Part shown: piece after piece, positions 10,568 to 22,085 of the stretch
How the letters are laid out: every line of letters starts with the position of its first letter
Position numbering within the stretch: the stretch's first letter is position 1
NCBI GenBank assembly: GCA_022496205.1
Contig: WTXD01000086.1
Location: 1-64,000 of the forward strand
From: Gloeopeniophorella convolvens
Lineage: Eukaryota; Basidiomycota; Agaricomycetes; Russulales
Length of the DNA stretch: 64,000 nucleotides
Direction of reading: 5' to 3'
Made by a program: the position numbers and the translations under genes
The notes under the pieces: generated by a model
Database searches by the model: none
Told to the model about the DNA's origin: nothing
The model's input: the letters and a program-made list of their open reading frames with translations, nothing else

Positions 10568-12268
10568 TTAAATGTCTTGGACTCCGTCCCAGCGGACTTT
10601 CGGTACAAGCGAATTTAGCGAATCTATCTCAGTAGAGTCAACACCACATTCGCTAATGCAAAGCTTCCTGACAGGCGCGCCACAGCGCTTGCGGCACTCC
10701 AACAGCTTGTAGACGAGCTCGTAGACACGCTCTCTGGTGCTGTAGCGTAAGTCGAAATCGAGGTTTTTTAAGGAAAGACAGGTCAGCCTGGGAAAGAGCA
10801 GCGCTGGCGTAGGTTCATCCAGGTCTTGTGAACCAACGAAAGGCGTGGGATCTTGAGGCCCCATCGACCATAGAAGCGACCCCATCCCCATCCCTTCGGC
10901 ATGAACCTTTGTGACATTGGTGCATTGTTCGAAGAGCTGCATCCAAAGTGGGGGTTCCCGTTCGGTCGGTAGGGTAGTATCGATGACATGGAGCGATTCT
11001 AGCTCCGCCATGTGGAGAGCCGTGCACGCCTCCTGCCATATGACCTCGTGGTAAGCCTGGTTATCGTCCGGCAAGTGACCCTTGAACTCGAGGCTAACAA
11101 AGGGCCCATCGAGTGGCGACGATGGAACGGCAGGTGTTGCGAGCGAAGAGCGGCCTTGCATGCTGACCCTCGTTTCCCCGTCAAAGTCGCAGTCGGCATC
11201 GAGTCTGAGGGTCTTGACTGTGACGGGATCCGTCCGATAGAAGCGTGACAAGATAGAGGGGACAATCGTTGGCCATGATGCCACGTCGGCTTGATTTGAG
11301 GCAGCGAAAAAAAGGGCAAGGCCCTGCAGAACAGGCGCATGAATGGAGTCGAATATGCATAGAACGCTCGAGTGAGGCCCCGAAAGGTCCAGCCGACGAA
11401 GCTGTGGCAGTTCAATAGGAGTTTTTGCCGGAGTGGGTTGTGACGACACCGGAGCTAGGCAATGTTTAAGGACGAGCCGTTCCAGATAAGGGCTATTTGC
11501 GAGTACGTCGACAAGGTCAGCTAGGGTTCCCAATCAGAGGACGTTTTCGACTTCCGTTTCGGCAGTATCCGGAGACTCGGAAATGATTTCGAGGTGGGTA
11601 AGAGTGCATTTCGGAAAGGATGTCCACGGGATATAAATGTTGTAGAGGTGCACCTTCCGTAACTTTGACGATTGTGGGTGGAACAGCCTAAACCCGCTCG
11701 TCGAGAGAGGCCTTCTTTGGTGGTATCCTCTTTCCATGTGGAGATCTTCCAATGCGGGCGCCTCTATTTTGAATAAATCTTGCACGGGGCCGTCCTCAGC
11801 GGGACCACTGTTCATCAGGCCGGACAGAGACAGTCTCGATATACGAGAGGAATGACGTGACAATGAACGAAGGAGGTTGGGATGAGGCAGATGCAGTTCT
11901 ATATCCAGCGGTGCGTTCTTCGAGCGAACGAGCATCTTGGTGAAGCAGCTCCGGCTGCACTGCGGGGCATTGTCCCGGATCGCACTCCACAAAGACGAAT
12001 CGCTGAGAGCAACCTCGCGCCAGTGACGACACACATGTGAGACAGCGACTGCCCGCGGCAATCGTGCGTTCTTGCCGTACTTTTTACTGTCCCGAAGGAG
12101 ATGAAAGATACGCGCAAGGAGTTCGGTAGGGAGAAGGGAGACGGGGGCGAGTGCATTGAGCTGCGTATATAGCGAGCGTAGATGAGACTCTGTGAAATTG
12201 ATTTTCTCCAGGATTGCGGCCCGTAAGTCTTGTCGGGGGTTTGGGTCCTGGTTGTGGCATGGAATCGC
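10568..12268 (-). pseudogene. F-box-like gene, array copy 2 (nonsense codon, start lost)
   Basis: This is the same F-box-like family as copy 3, with LLPTELLARIFHLL and VSHVCRHWREVAL present. The start-equivalent codon at 12268-12266 is GCG rather than ATG. A TGA at 11536-11534 splits the frame after ENVL, where copy 4 has CAA (VLQLGTLDDL). Reading is in the same frame on both sides of the stop, so one nonsense change explains the split. The second half runs to a stop at 10568 and is otherwise well conserved (LCISECGVDSTE is shared with copy 4). It would have been an SCF-type substrate receptor. It is called a pseudogene because both the start and the interior are damaged. Confidence 0.8.
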
Positions 12269-12879
12269 CGCAGCCAGACTAAAGGAAAACCTCGTCAGGC
12301 TTGGTGGCAGGCGGGTCGCGGGAAGCAGGAGCGGCAGTCACCCCTTCGCGGACGCAGACTCACTTTTCGTGGACAGGATCAGAATACGTTTGCATGGATG
12401 ACCTGGGATAGACTTGCAATACGGTGTTGAGTGGTGGCCAAAGAACGGGTTGGCAAGGTGGAAAAGATCCCGTCGCCTCTCGAGCGCCGGCGCTGTCGAG
12501 CCGTAGCTCCCGGGCGCCGCGCGGATGGCGTCGTGACTCGGTGACGCGCCGCCGCGCAGTGAGGTGCACCTGACGCGACGTGCTGTCCAGTGATCATGAG
12601 TGCTGAGTGCCGAGCACGAGCGTATCCGCTTATAACAGTACCAGCGGCCCGTGCGATTCCTTGCAATTGAAAGCCCGGCCTTGCTTTCAACAACCCCTCT
12701 CAATTCGAACTATCAAAAAACTCAACCAATGCACTGATACTGTAGATATCGGCAGATCCAATTGTTACTGCTCTGCACAAAAAATGATCCGCACTACGTG
12801 TTAGAGCCGAAGAAGAGGTGTGAAGACGCCACAGTGCTCAACACGGCGACGTGAAGACGAAGGCCTAGGCGCCTAGGCG
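12269..12879. other. Spacer with F-box 5' leader; no other gene
   Basis: The right neighbour of F-box copy 2 contains the family's conserved leader: in the minus sense an untranslated exon, then a GT donor and a short intron ending in a pyrimidine-rich AG before the F-box exon. In this copy the intron carries a TGA in the reading-through frame. No further gene is seen up to the end of coiled-coil copy B. Confidence 0.5.
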
Positions 12880-14569
12880 TCATTCCCCATCGATCTCCTC
12901 CTCTTTCACTTCCTCATCGCTTTCCAGGTCGATGACGCGAGCCTTGCGCTTGTTAGGCCGGGAACCCCCGCTTCGGTTTCTCGATGGACCGGAGGGCCTC
13001 TTTAAGGACGAGGACGTCATGCCGCGCAGTAGACAGTCTGGTCTGCGCCTTGGCCAGCTCCCGGCTCAGGGTATACTTGAGGTCGTCCTTGTTGACGTCC
13101 TTGTCGTGCGCCGGGAGCGTGAAGCCGATATCTTCACAATCATCATCGCTTTCATCAGGGGGTACATCTCAGACCGGGCTATATATATCAATCAGCAGAC
13201 GTTCGCAAGACTGAGGATAGATTTAAGCGTACTGCGCTTATTTCCAAAAGGCCTACTGGTATTCGTCTCGTAGACGGCATTGTGATTCGAGCATCTTTGC
13301 TTGTGTGCCGCAGAAGTCTGGTAGGTACGCTTCTCAACCAACCCACAGGTGCCCAATAGCTGTGCAACCATCTCGTTCGCCGCTTGGGTGTCCACCACCT
13401 ACATCCAAATCGCGTTAGCCATCATACTTAGCAGTACGTCCGCGACTCACCTCCAGCGGCACCGTGACGCACATCTTCGATTTCGCGCCACTGCTTGACG
13501 ACTCGGCGGGCACAGGCGGCACCGCGGCCTTCTCCGCCTTCAAGGCCCTCGACGAGCCCATTGACGCCGGTGCTTGAGGCGACGCCGAGACTGCCTTGCG
13601 TTGCTCTGAGAGCGCGCGAACCGCGCTTCTGAACTGCGCATTGCTGATCATATTGACCCCCCACTTGGCCTTCAACTCGTCGATTTGATGCTCGGATGCC
13701 AACTTCTCGGCGGCTCTGCGTTGGCCCTCCGCAACCTGGAGCTCGGTCTCTTGGCGGCATATGGATTCCTCGTAGCGTTCACGTTCGCGACGCGCATCTT
13801 GCTCGCGCAATCTATTCTCGCAGCCCTCTAAAAGGTCCGGGTGGTCTGCAAGCCAAGATAGGTCCGCGAAGGGCAGGATCGCCTCGCGTGATAGTGCTAC
13901 GGCGCTGGCTATGCCTATGTCCTCGGGCTCCAGTTCGTCCCGGAGTAGCCAGTGCGTGTGGTATTTGGTCTACTGTAGCATCAGCAAACCCAAAAGTGCA
14001 GGAATAATGCCGGGGCACACCAAGGCCGCCGACAATGGTTCGGCATATTTTAGGGCTTTCTCCTCATCCATGTCATACTGCAGGCAGCCTGCCGTGTGCA
14101 TGATGTATGCGCGGATGCTATCACGCCGTGCGTTGGCATCCGCCACTATGCATTCTCCTGCGGCAACAACACCAGATTCCGCGCGCGCAACGCCCGCGCC
14201 TTCATCCCGCGCTTGCGGGAGCCTGGGAGCGCTGGGTGGACATGGGGACATTGGGATAACGTCAGCAAGGTACCTTGACGCGAGGAGGGGAGGGGCAAGG
14301 AGGGGAGAGGGGGGAGGTGCGAGCATGCAAGCCGAGCTACAGCTCTATTGCGTTGTATGACATCTAGGCGGGCTATGACACCATACTATGTAGCACGGAA
14401 GCAACCATCGGAGACGTTGGGAGGGAAACGGAGGGTGAGGACACGTACGTCGGTTGAGGTCTGATGTGCCAGTGGTCCGGGGTGGGTCAAAACGGAGGGG
14501 AAAGAAGCTGCCGTCCGGGATAAAAAGCTCGTCGTTTGCAGGGACTACGGAGGATGGCAGAGTGGGCAT
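12880..14569 (-). pseudogene. Coiled-coil/Cys-rich gene, copy B (C-terminal frameshift)
   Basis: Copy B starts at MPTLPS (14569). A helical segment (RRDSIRAYIMHTAG, then DMDEEKALKYAEPLS) is followed by an exon that begins TKYHTHWLLRDEL and reads into a coiled coil (LEGCENRLREQDARRERERY) and KMCVTVPLEV. After an intron comes VVDTQAANEMVAQLLGTC and a degenerate Cys/His stretch (AAHKQRCSNHN). The C-terminus contains ALRSIEK and then, relative to copy C, two one-base deletions (near 12972 and 12981) that cause an early stop. Past them the old end (KRKARVIDLESDEEV) is still readable to TGA 12882-12880. Function is unknown; the acidic tail and coiled coil suggest a nuclear or scaffold protein, which is only inference. 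The exon structure of the N-terminal half is uncertain. Confidence 0.55.
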
Positions 14570-15166
14570 GTCAGGGAGGGAGGAGAGGGCACCACAGCGC
14601 GGTGGGGCGTGCAACGCTGAAACGACTGCATAAGAGACAATGATTGACGTACAGTTGACGGCCAGCTTGAAAGCTTGACCATCGGCGCGCCGCGACTGAA
14701 CGATCCGCGCTTCCGTATGGACCATCAGTAGCCTCCAGCGCGGCCCGAGGACGACCCAGGACGCCTGCCACCTCGGGAATCTATCGAATCGCTCGTGCAG
14801 CGGCGCGTGTTGCGTGCTGTATTCGAGTCACGGTACGGCAATTACATGTCTTATTATGATGTCGAGGGCCGTGCAAGTGAGAATATGTTCAACGGTGGTT
14901 GCGAGCTTCGATTTTTGCCTGGCGCTGGCGGCTGGAGGCGTCCAAAGGTGCATGCAGGACTCCACAGTGCGCACAAGTAACGATCCGATTATATACCTGC
15001 ACTACAAGATGCACGCCGCATGAACAAACAAAAAACTCGAACAATTAAGGCGATACTAAATCTGATGATATACTTAATCCTTGGGACATCATAGCTACGA
15101 CGTCCAGAGGACAACGGTCAGTGCAAGAGTAAATCCAGGTGCGTGTCATGTGGCGTCTAGTCAGCT
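14570..15166. other. Spacer between coiled-coil copy B and F-box copy 3
   Basis: No gene is seen. The stretch nearest F-box copy 3 (about 14990-15166) resembles the 3' flanks of copies 2 and 4, including 'ctgcac(t)acaagatgc' and 'gaacaaggcgatac'-like segments, so it belongs to the duplicated unit. Confidence 0.5.
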
Positions 15167-16924
15167 CTAATGTGCTGCCTCATCCCCGATGATGCTGTCG
15201 CTGCCACTGTCCGTATCGTCTTCATTCGGGTCCCAGCGGATTTTTGGTATGATCACTTCTAGCGAATCCGCCTCGGTAGAGGAATAAGCGCAGTTGCAGA
15301 TGCAAAGCTCCCTGATGGGCGTGCTGCATCGCTTGCGGCACTCGAACAGCTTGAAGACAAGCTCGTAGACACGCTCGCCGGTGCTGAAAGGAAAGTCGAA
15401 ATCGAGGTCTTCTATGGAAAGACGGGCCAGCTTGGGGAAGAGCAGCGCTGGCGTGGGTTCGTGCAGGCCTTGTGAAGCACCGGAAGGCGCGGGATCCCGG
15501 GGCCTCATCGACCATAGAAGCGACTCGATCCCCATCCCTCGGGCATGCACCTTCGTAACGTTGGTGCATTGTTCGAAGAGCTGCGTCCAAGATATGATTT
15601 CGTCTGTTGGGACGCCATCGAAGACAAAGAGCGATTCCAGCTCCACCATGCGGAGCGTCTTGCACGCCTGTTGCCATATAATCTCGTGGTGAGCCTGGTC
15701 GCTGTCTGACAAGAGATCTTGAAATTCGAGGCTGATAGAGGTCTCATCGATCGACGACGAGGGGACGGCAGGTGCAACGAACGAAGCCGGGTGACCTTCT
15801 ACACTGATCTTTGTCTCTCCACAATCGCTTGTGGCTTCGAGTCTGAGGGTCTCGACCGTGACGGAACCCGTCTGATGGAAGCGCGACAGAATAGAGGAAG
15901 TATTTGTTGGCCATGATGCCACGTCGGCTTGATCTGTGGCAGCAAGAAATAAAGCAACTACTCGCAGGACAGGCGCGTGAAGGGACTGGAATATGCGTAG
16001 AACGCCTGAGCTAGGCCCCGAGAGGTCCAGCTGACGAAGCCGCGGCAGTTCGATGACAGTTTCTGGAAGAGTGGGCTGTAACGACGTCGGAACTAGACAA
16101 TGTTTGAGGGAGAGCCGTTCCAAACAAGGACTATTGGCGATTACGTCGATCAGGTCATCTAAGGCCCCCAATCGAAGGATTTCCGCGGTGTTCGGTGTCA
16201 ATATACTGTCCGGAGACTCGGAAATGATTTCGAGGTGGGTAAGATTGGATTTCGGAAAGTATGACCATGGGATGTGAATGTTGTAGAGGTGTATCTTCCG
16301 TAACTTTGACGATCGTTGGTGGAACAGCCTGAACCCACTCGTCGAGACGGGCGGATCACGTGAAACGCCAATAGGTCTTCTTGCGCGCCATAATGTTTCC
16401 ATGTAGAGATCTTCCAATACTGGTGCCTCCGTTTCGAGCAAATCTTGCACGCCGTCCCCACCGGGATTATCCTCCAGATTGGACAGAGACAATCTTGAGA
16501 TACGGGAGGAATGGTGTGTCAACGAGTGAAGGAGGTCGGTATAAGGCCTATACACTTCTACATCCAGAGGCGCATTCTTCGAACGAATGAGCATCTCGGT
16601 AATGCATCTCCGGTTGCATCGCGGGGCATTGTCCCGAATTACACTCCACAAAGATGAATCGTTGAGAGCGACCTCGCGCCAGTGACGACACACATGTGTG
16701 ACAGCGACCGACGGGGGTAGTCGTGCATCATTGTGGTGACCTTGATCGTCCCGAAGAAGATGAAAGACACGCGCAAGGAGTTCGGTGGGGAGAAGGGAAA
16801 CTGGAGCAAGTGCATTGAGCTGCGCGTAAAGTGAGCGTAGATGTGACTCTGTGGATTTGACTGTGTCCAGGATGGCGGTCCGTAAGTTTCGTCGGAGGTC
16901 CGGGTCTCGGTTGCAAGGAATCAT
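15167..16924 (-). CDS. F-box-like protein, array copy 3 (intact)
   Basis: This is the only array member fully open from the family start codon. It encodes 585 residues from ATG 16924 (MIPCNRDPDLRRNL). The F-box-like motif spans about residues 38-95 (LLPTELLARIFHLL, then VTHVCRHWREVAL), and the rest is leucine-rich, ending in an acidic tail. Such proteins bind SKP1 through the F-box and present substrates to a cullin ligase; the substrate cannot be told. A leader intron is seen at 17012-16935 (GTGAGC to CTTCAG), ending 10 nt before the start codon; its upstream exon has no ATG, which supports this start. It is probably the functional source or survivor of the array. Adjacent copies are damaged, so gene conversion from this copy is possible. 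Confidence 0.85.
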   Translation of the reverse strand: MIPCNRDPDLRRNLRTAILDTVKSTESHLRSLYAQLNALAPVSLLPTELLARVFHLLRDDQGHHNDARLPPSVAVTHVCRHWREVALNDSSLWSVIRDNAPRCNRRCITEMLIRSKNAPLDVEVYRPYTDLLHSLTHHSSRISRLSLSNLEDNPGGDGVQDLLETEAPVLEDLYMETLWRARRPIGVSRDPPVSTSGFRLFHQRSSKLRKIHLYNIHIPWSYFPKSNLTHLEIISESPDSILTPNTAEILRLGALDDLIDVIANSPCLERLSLKHCLVPTSLQPTLPETVIELPRLRQLDLSGPSSGVLRIFQSLHAPVLRVVALFLAATDQADVASWPTNTSSILSRFHQTGSVTVETLRLEATSDCGETKISVEGHPASFVAPAVPSSSIDETSISLEFQDLLSDSDQAHHEIIWQQACKTLRMVELESLFVFDGVPTDEIISWTQLFEQCTNVTKVHARGMGIESLLWSMRPRDPAPSGASQGLHEPTPALLFPKLARLSIEDLDFDFPFSTGERVYELVFKLFECRKRCSTPIRELCICNCAYSSTEADSLEVIIPKIRWDPNEDDTDSGSDSIIGDEAAH

Positions 16925-17544
16925 TGCAGCCAGACTGAAGGAGATTCGTGTCAGCCTGGGCAGGCCCGGGACGCAGGAGCGACAGACACTGCGTCGTGGA
17001 CGACAGGCTCACTTTTTGTCGATTTGGGTTCCAGAAAAAGGTTGCACGGAGGTTCTGGGATCGACTTGCAGTACAGCGTTGGGTGGTGGTCAAAAGAACG
17101 GCTGAGGTGGAAAGGATCCCGCTGCCTCTGAGTCGACGCCAGCGGCGACGTCGTGACCGTGACAACATTACTTAGCTCCGAGTCAGCGCCCGACAGGTCT
17201 CACTGAGTGGGTGCTCACTGACAGCTGTGTAGCTGACTTGACGATACAGTATTTCATCGCATTTATCCCGCAAGTTGATGAGAAGTTGAAGGGGTCCGAA
17301 CGCGTGAGAGCGATACAAACGATGGAACACTGATGGATGTGCACACTGAAGCCGCGCGGGCATGCGGGCGTTCCAACCCCAGACCACAGGCGGCTCACAA
17401 ACCATAACCCCATTCTAGGTGTCAAGGTCGGGCTCTAGCCCGCGCTGCGGCGCGGAGCCCTAGTAGGGAGCCAGCCGCTGCAGCCCTTAACCATACCTTG
17501 CGCGACCATCTGTTACGTCTACTCTCTGCGTTGAGCCCGACACC
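16925..17544. other. F-box copy 3 leader and upstream duplicated spacer
   Basis: This contains the leader exon and intron of F-box copy 3 and then spacer DNA shared with the upstream regions of copies 5 and 6 (for example 'gctccgagtcagc' near 17176 and 22345). No coding gene is seen. The segment is interrupted on its right by the CACTA-type MITE. Confidence 0.55.
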
Positions 17545-17829
17545 CACTGCCACACGCCAGAATACCTACCGGGTAAAAAAACCGTGGAATCGCCGGAATA
17601 GCTACTTCATATGTATACGGAAATCTGCTGGCAGGGAGCCGTCCTAGAGTCTAAATATTTTCACAACGTGACTGTTTTTAGCTATGGATTTAAAATCTTG
17701 ACGGTTTTTTGCACCAGATTTAACCTTGTTCATAGGATCCTTCCTAAGTATGTATTGTAGCCGGATGAGTCAGCCGCGCCAACGATTTTCACAGTTTTTT
17801 CCGGTAGGTATTCTGGCGTGCGGGCAGTG
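17545..17829. mobile_element. CACTA-type MITE with 3-bp target duplication
   Basis: This is a 285-bp element with terminal inverted repeats of about 48 bp. The left end begins CACTGCC and the right end finishes GGCAGTG; both contain ACGCCAGAATACCTACCGG or its complement. ACC directly flanks both ends (17542-17544 and 17830-17832). CACT(A/G) termini with 3-bp target duplications are the hallmark of the CACTA/EnSpm superfamily. The interior is AT-rich with no coding frame, so it is non-autonomous. Paralogous spacers at about 20461 and 22636 carry the same flanking DNA without the element, giving empty-site confirmation inside this window. Confidence 0.85.
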
Positions 17830-18318
17830 ACCGGCGATGAGAACCCTGCGCACGTGCGCTTCTGTTCTGCGCGTGCCAGTGCACGCCGTATTATAAGCTC
17901 CCGGAGCGCGGCCGCATGCTGGAAAGTTACGTCCGCTGTGCGAGGTTGCTGCAGGAGCCCTGCGGTGCATGCGCGTAGGTTTGTCCATGCTCTGGATATT
18001 GAGGGCGGTGCAGATATGTTCAAGGGCTGGTGATTTTCGATTCGCGACGGGCGCTACAGGCGTTCAAAGGAGCATGTAGAACTCCACAGTGCGCATCAGC
18101 TTAACGATACGATCATATCCCTGCACTGGAAGATGCGTACCGCACGAACAAATCTCGAACAAGGCGATACCAAATCTGATGATATAACTAAGCCTCACGA
18201 CATAACTACGAGGTCGAGAGGGCGCGGTCAGTAAAGGTATAAATCCGGACGCATATCTAATCAGCTCTCTTGTGCGGCCGCGGCTCCGATGATGCTATAA
18301 CTATCAGTCCGTGGCAAC
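17830..18318. other. Duplicated spacer, 3' flank of F-box copy 4
   Basis: Directly after the MITE the paralogous spacer sequence resumes (as near 20470 and 22645), and then turns into the 3' flank of F-box copy 4, which closely matches that of copy 2 ('ctcttgtgcggccgcggctccgatgatg' type, split here for brevity). No gene is seen. Confidence 0.5.
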
Positions 18319-20024
18319 TCAAATGTCTTCGATGCCGTCCCAGTCGACTTCCGGTACAAGCGATTTTAGCGAATCTATTTCGGTAGAGTCAACACCACAT
18401 TCGCTAATGCAAAGCTTCCTGATGGGCGCGCCACAGCGCTCGCGGCACTCCAACAGCTTGTAGACGAGCTCGTAGACACGCTCGCCGGTGCCGTAGTGTA
18501 AGTCGAAATTGAGGGTGTCTAAGGAAAGACAGGTCAGCTTGGGAAAGAGCAGCGCCGGCGCAGGTTCATCCAGGTCTTGTGGAGCAGCGGAAGGTGTGGG
18601 ATTTGAGGCCTCATCGACCATAGAAGCGACTCTATTCCCATCCCTTCGGCATGAACGTTCGCGACATTGGTGCATCGTTCGAAGAGCCGCGTCCAAAGTG
18701 GGGGTTCCTGTTCGGTCGGTAGGGTAGTATTGGTGACACGGAGCGATTCTAGCTCCGCCATATGGAGCGCCGCGCACACCTCCTGCCATATGACCTCGTG
18801 GTAAGCCTGGTTATCGTCCGGCGAGTGACCTTTGAATTCGAGGCTAACAAAGGGCCCATCGAACGGTGACGACGGGACGGCAGGCGTAATGAGCGAAGAG
18901 AGGCCTTCCACGCTGACCTTCATTTTCCCGTTGAAGTCGTTGTCGGCTCTAAGTCTGAGGATTCTGACTGAGACTGAACCCGTCCCGGAACCCGTCCGAT
19001 AGAAGTGTGAAAAAATATAGGGGGCAATCGTTGGCCATGACGCCACGTCAGCCTGATTTGTGGCAGCGAAAGACAGAGCAAGAGCCTGCAGGACAGGCGC
19101 ATGAATGGAGTCGAATATGCGTAAAACGCTCGAGCTAGGCCCCGAAAGGTCCAGTCGACGAAGCTGCGGCAGTTTAATGAGAGTTTTCGCTGGAGATGTG
19201 GGCTGCAACGACACTGGAGCTATACAACGTTTAAGGGTGAGCCGTTCCAAGTAAGGGCTATTTGCGAGTACGTCGACAAGGTCATCTAGGGTCCCCAATT
19301 GCAGAACGCCCACGAGGCCCGGTTCTGCAGTATCCAGAGACTCGGAGATGATTTCGAGGTGGGTAAGAGTGTATTTCGGAAAGGATGTCCACGGGACATG
19401 GATATTGTGGAGGTGTACCTTCCGCAACCTTGATGATTGTTGGTGGAACAGCCTGAACCCGCTCGTCGGAATAGGCCTTGTTTGGTAGTATCCTTTTTCC
19501 ATGTGGAGATCTTCCAGTGCGGGTGCCTCTGTTTTGAACAAACCTTGTACGCCGCTCTTAACAAGACTATCCATCAGGCCGGACAGAGACAGTCTCGAGA
19601 TACGGGAAGAGTGGCATGTCAATGAACGAAAGATGTTGGGATCATGACCAAGCAGTTCTATATCCAGAGTTGCGTTCTTCGAGCGAGCGAGCATCTCGGT
19701 GAGCCATTTCTGGCTGCATTGTGGGGCATGGTCCCGAATCGCACTCCACAACGATGAATCGTTGAGGGCGACCTCGCGCCAGTGACGACACACATGTGAG
19801 ACAGTGACCGCCGGTGGTAGTCGTACAGTCTTGCGGTAATCTTTAGCGTCCCTAAGAAGATGGAAGATACGCGCAAGGAGTTCGGTGGGGAGAAGGAAGA
19901 CGGGGACGAGTCCGTTGAACTGCGCATATAGCGAGCGTAGATGTGACTCTGTGGAATTGATTTTCTCCTGGATCGCGGCCAGTAAATCTCGTCGGAGGCC
20001 TGGGTCCTGGTTGCACGGGATCAT
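18319..20024 (-). pseudogene. F-box-like gene, array copy 4 (single frameshift)
   Basis: The start ATG at 20024 (MIPCNQDPGLRRDL) and the F-box (LLPTELLARIFHLL, VSHVCRHWREVAL) are intact, and the frame is open for about 80% of the family length. Near 18608-18612 one base is missing relative to copies 2 and 3 (CCTCAAATCCC against CCTCAAGATCCC), so the protein would end early as HKTWMNLRRRCSFPS. Beyond the slip the family C-terminus continues readable (PALLFPKLTCLSL, LCISECGVDSTE) to a stop at 18319. The truncated product still holds the F-box and most of the leucine-rich part, so residual function cannot be excluded. The leader intron donor GTGAGT and acceptor are conserved upstream. Confidence 0.75.
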
Positions 20025-20876
20025 TGCAGCCAGACTAAAGGAAAATTCCGTCAGGTTGGGCAGGCGGGCCGCGGGAAGCAGGAGCGGTAGTTGCCCCTTG
20101 CGGACGACAGACTCACTTTTCGTTGACGTGCCCAGGGAACGTTTGCATAGACGACCCGGGATGAAGTTGCAATTCGGTGTTGGGTGGTAGCCAAAAGAAT
20201 GGACTGGGAGGTGGAAAAGATCCCGCTGGTTCTCGAGTCGGCGTCGACGCCAGCGCTGTCGTGACCGTGACAGCATTCTGGGTACGCGTCTGCGAGTTCC
20301 GACCTCAGGTGACGGTAGACCGCAGGCGTCTCGTAAACATAACCCCAATTTAGGTGTCGGAGTCGGTCTCTCCACCCCGCGCTGCGGCCCCGGGGGCATT
20401 GTGCCCTAACAACCATACCCCAACATGCGCGACCACTGACATGTGCTCTCTGCGTCGAGCTCGACACCAGCGACGAGAGCTGTGCGCACGCATTCCGCCA
20501 TTCTGCGTGTGCCAGTGCGTGCCGGGCCCGCGGCCGCTCGCACAGGCGGCGGCGTCATTCACGTTGGTGGCGCGCCGGCGCTGCATGGGGTGCGCCGTGC
20601 TACGCACGTCGTGCAGCGGGCCCTACCTACTCCCCTTGCGCATCCGGAATCGAGTGCGTGCTGCGTGTGACCGACGCGATGCGCGGTTCAGTGAGCGCCG
20701 AGCACGAGTTCGACTTGTGCATCCGCTTACTGGCGCCGGGCGGGTGAAAGCCTCACTTTCAATGATCCCCTCTCAGTTCACGCTCTAAGAAAACTCAACC
20801 GATGCATTGATACTGTACTCGAGTATATATCGCTGGTTCCAATTACTATTGCTCTGCATAGAATCCGCACTACGTG
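20025..20876. other. F-box copy 4 leader and duplicated spacer; MITE empty site
   Basis: This contains the leader exon and intron of F-box copy 4, then the duplicated upstream spacer. At about 20455-20475 the sequence 'gagctcgacaccagcgacg' matches the DNA on both sides of the MITE at 17545-17829 without the element. No independent gene is seen. Confidence 0.55.
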
Positions 20877-21865
20877 TTAGAGCCGAAGAAAAGGCGCGAA
20901 AGCGTCGCGGTACGCAACACGGGCGACGTGAAGACGAAGGCCTAGGCATCGTTCCTCATCGACCTCATTTCTCACTTCCTCCGTGCTTGTCAGGTCGATG
21001 ACGCAGGCCTTGCGCTTGTTAAGCCGGGAAGCCCTGCGCTTGTTGGGCCGGGAACGCCCCGCTTCGCGTTTCTCGATGGACCGGAGGGCCTCTCTGAGGA
21101 CGAGGACGTCATGCCGCGCAGCAGACAGTCTGGTCTACGTCTTGATCAGCTCCTGACTCAGCATATATTTGAGGTTGCCCTTGTTGACGTCCTTGTCGCG
21201 CGCCGAGAGCGTGAACCCGATATCTTCACAATCATCATCGCTCTCGTCAGAGGAACACACCTCGGACTTTTTAGTGTCAATCAACAGATGTTCGCAGGAC
21301 TGAGGATGAATCAAAGCGTACTGCGCTTATTTCCAAAAGGCCTACTGGTATTCGTCTCGTAGACGGCATTGTGATCCGAGCGTCTTTGCTTGTGTGCCGC
21401 AGAAGTCTGGTAGGTACGCTTCTCAACCAACCCACAGATGCCCAATAGCTGTGCAACCATCTCATTCGCCGCTTGGGTGTCCACCACCTACATCCAAATC
21501 GCGTTAGCCATCATACTTAGAAGTACGTCCGCGACTCACCTCCAGCGGCACCGTGACGCACATCTTCGATTTCGCCCCACTGCGTGACGACTCGGCGGGC
21601 ACAAGCGGCACCGCGGCCTTCTCCGCCTTCAAGGCCCTCGACGAGCCCGTTGACGCCGGTGCTTGAGGCGACGCCGAGACTGCCTTGGGTGCTCTGAGAG
21701 CGCACGAACCGCGCCTTTGAACTGTGCGTTGGTGATCATCTTGACCCCCCACTTGGCCTTCGACTCGTCGATTTGATGCTCGGATGCCAGCTTCTCGGCG
21801 GTTTTGCGTTGGTGCTCCGCAACCTGGAGCTCGGTCTCTTAGCGGCGTATGAGCTCCTCGACGAG
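20877..21865 (-). pseudogene. Coiled-coil/Cys-rich gene, copy C (5' half missing)
   Basis: Only the 3' half of the family is present: the end of the coiled coil, the KMCVTVPLEV exon end, the VVDTQAANEMVAQLL exon and a C-terminus with RSIEK and KRKACVIDLTSTEEV. The C-terminal frame is open here and shows that copy B has lost bases. The upstream half is replaced at about 21858-21866 by the first part of an F-box gene. Part of the coiled-coil segment is read out of frame (RREAGIRASNRRVEGQVGG) until a one-base deletion near 21690 restores the family frame at KAVSASPQAPAS. The old stop is lost, and the frame runs on to TAA at 20879-20877. This looks like a deletion-generated chimera rather than a functional gene. 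Confidence 0.65.
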
Positions 21866-22085
21866 CAACCGGCGGGGGTAGTCGTGCATCATCGTGATGA
21901 TCTTGATGGTCCCGAAGAAAATGAAATATACGCGCAAAGAGTTCGGCAGGGAGAAGGGACACTGGGACAAGTGCATTGAGCTGCGCGTAAAGTGAACGTA
22001 GATATGACTCTATGAATTTGACTTTCTCCAGGATGCCGGCCCGTAAGTCTCGTCGGACGTCTGGGTCTCGGTTGCAAGGAATTAT
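21866..22085 (-). pseudogene. F-box-like gene, array copy 5 (5' fragment)
   Basis: About 70 codons of the F-box family N-terminus remain: SLAAIIPCNRDPDVRRDL and then LLPAELFARIFHFLRDHQ. The start-equivalent codon (22085-22083) is ATA, not ATG. The fragment ends inside the F-box domain at LPPPVA, where the sequence switches to coiled-coil gene copy C. The leader intron donor (GTGAGT) is still present upstream. Together with copy C it gives a continuous 226-codon open frame from a GTG at 22184, but this frame needs a retained intron and a non-ATG start. Confidence 0.75.
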
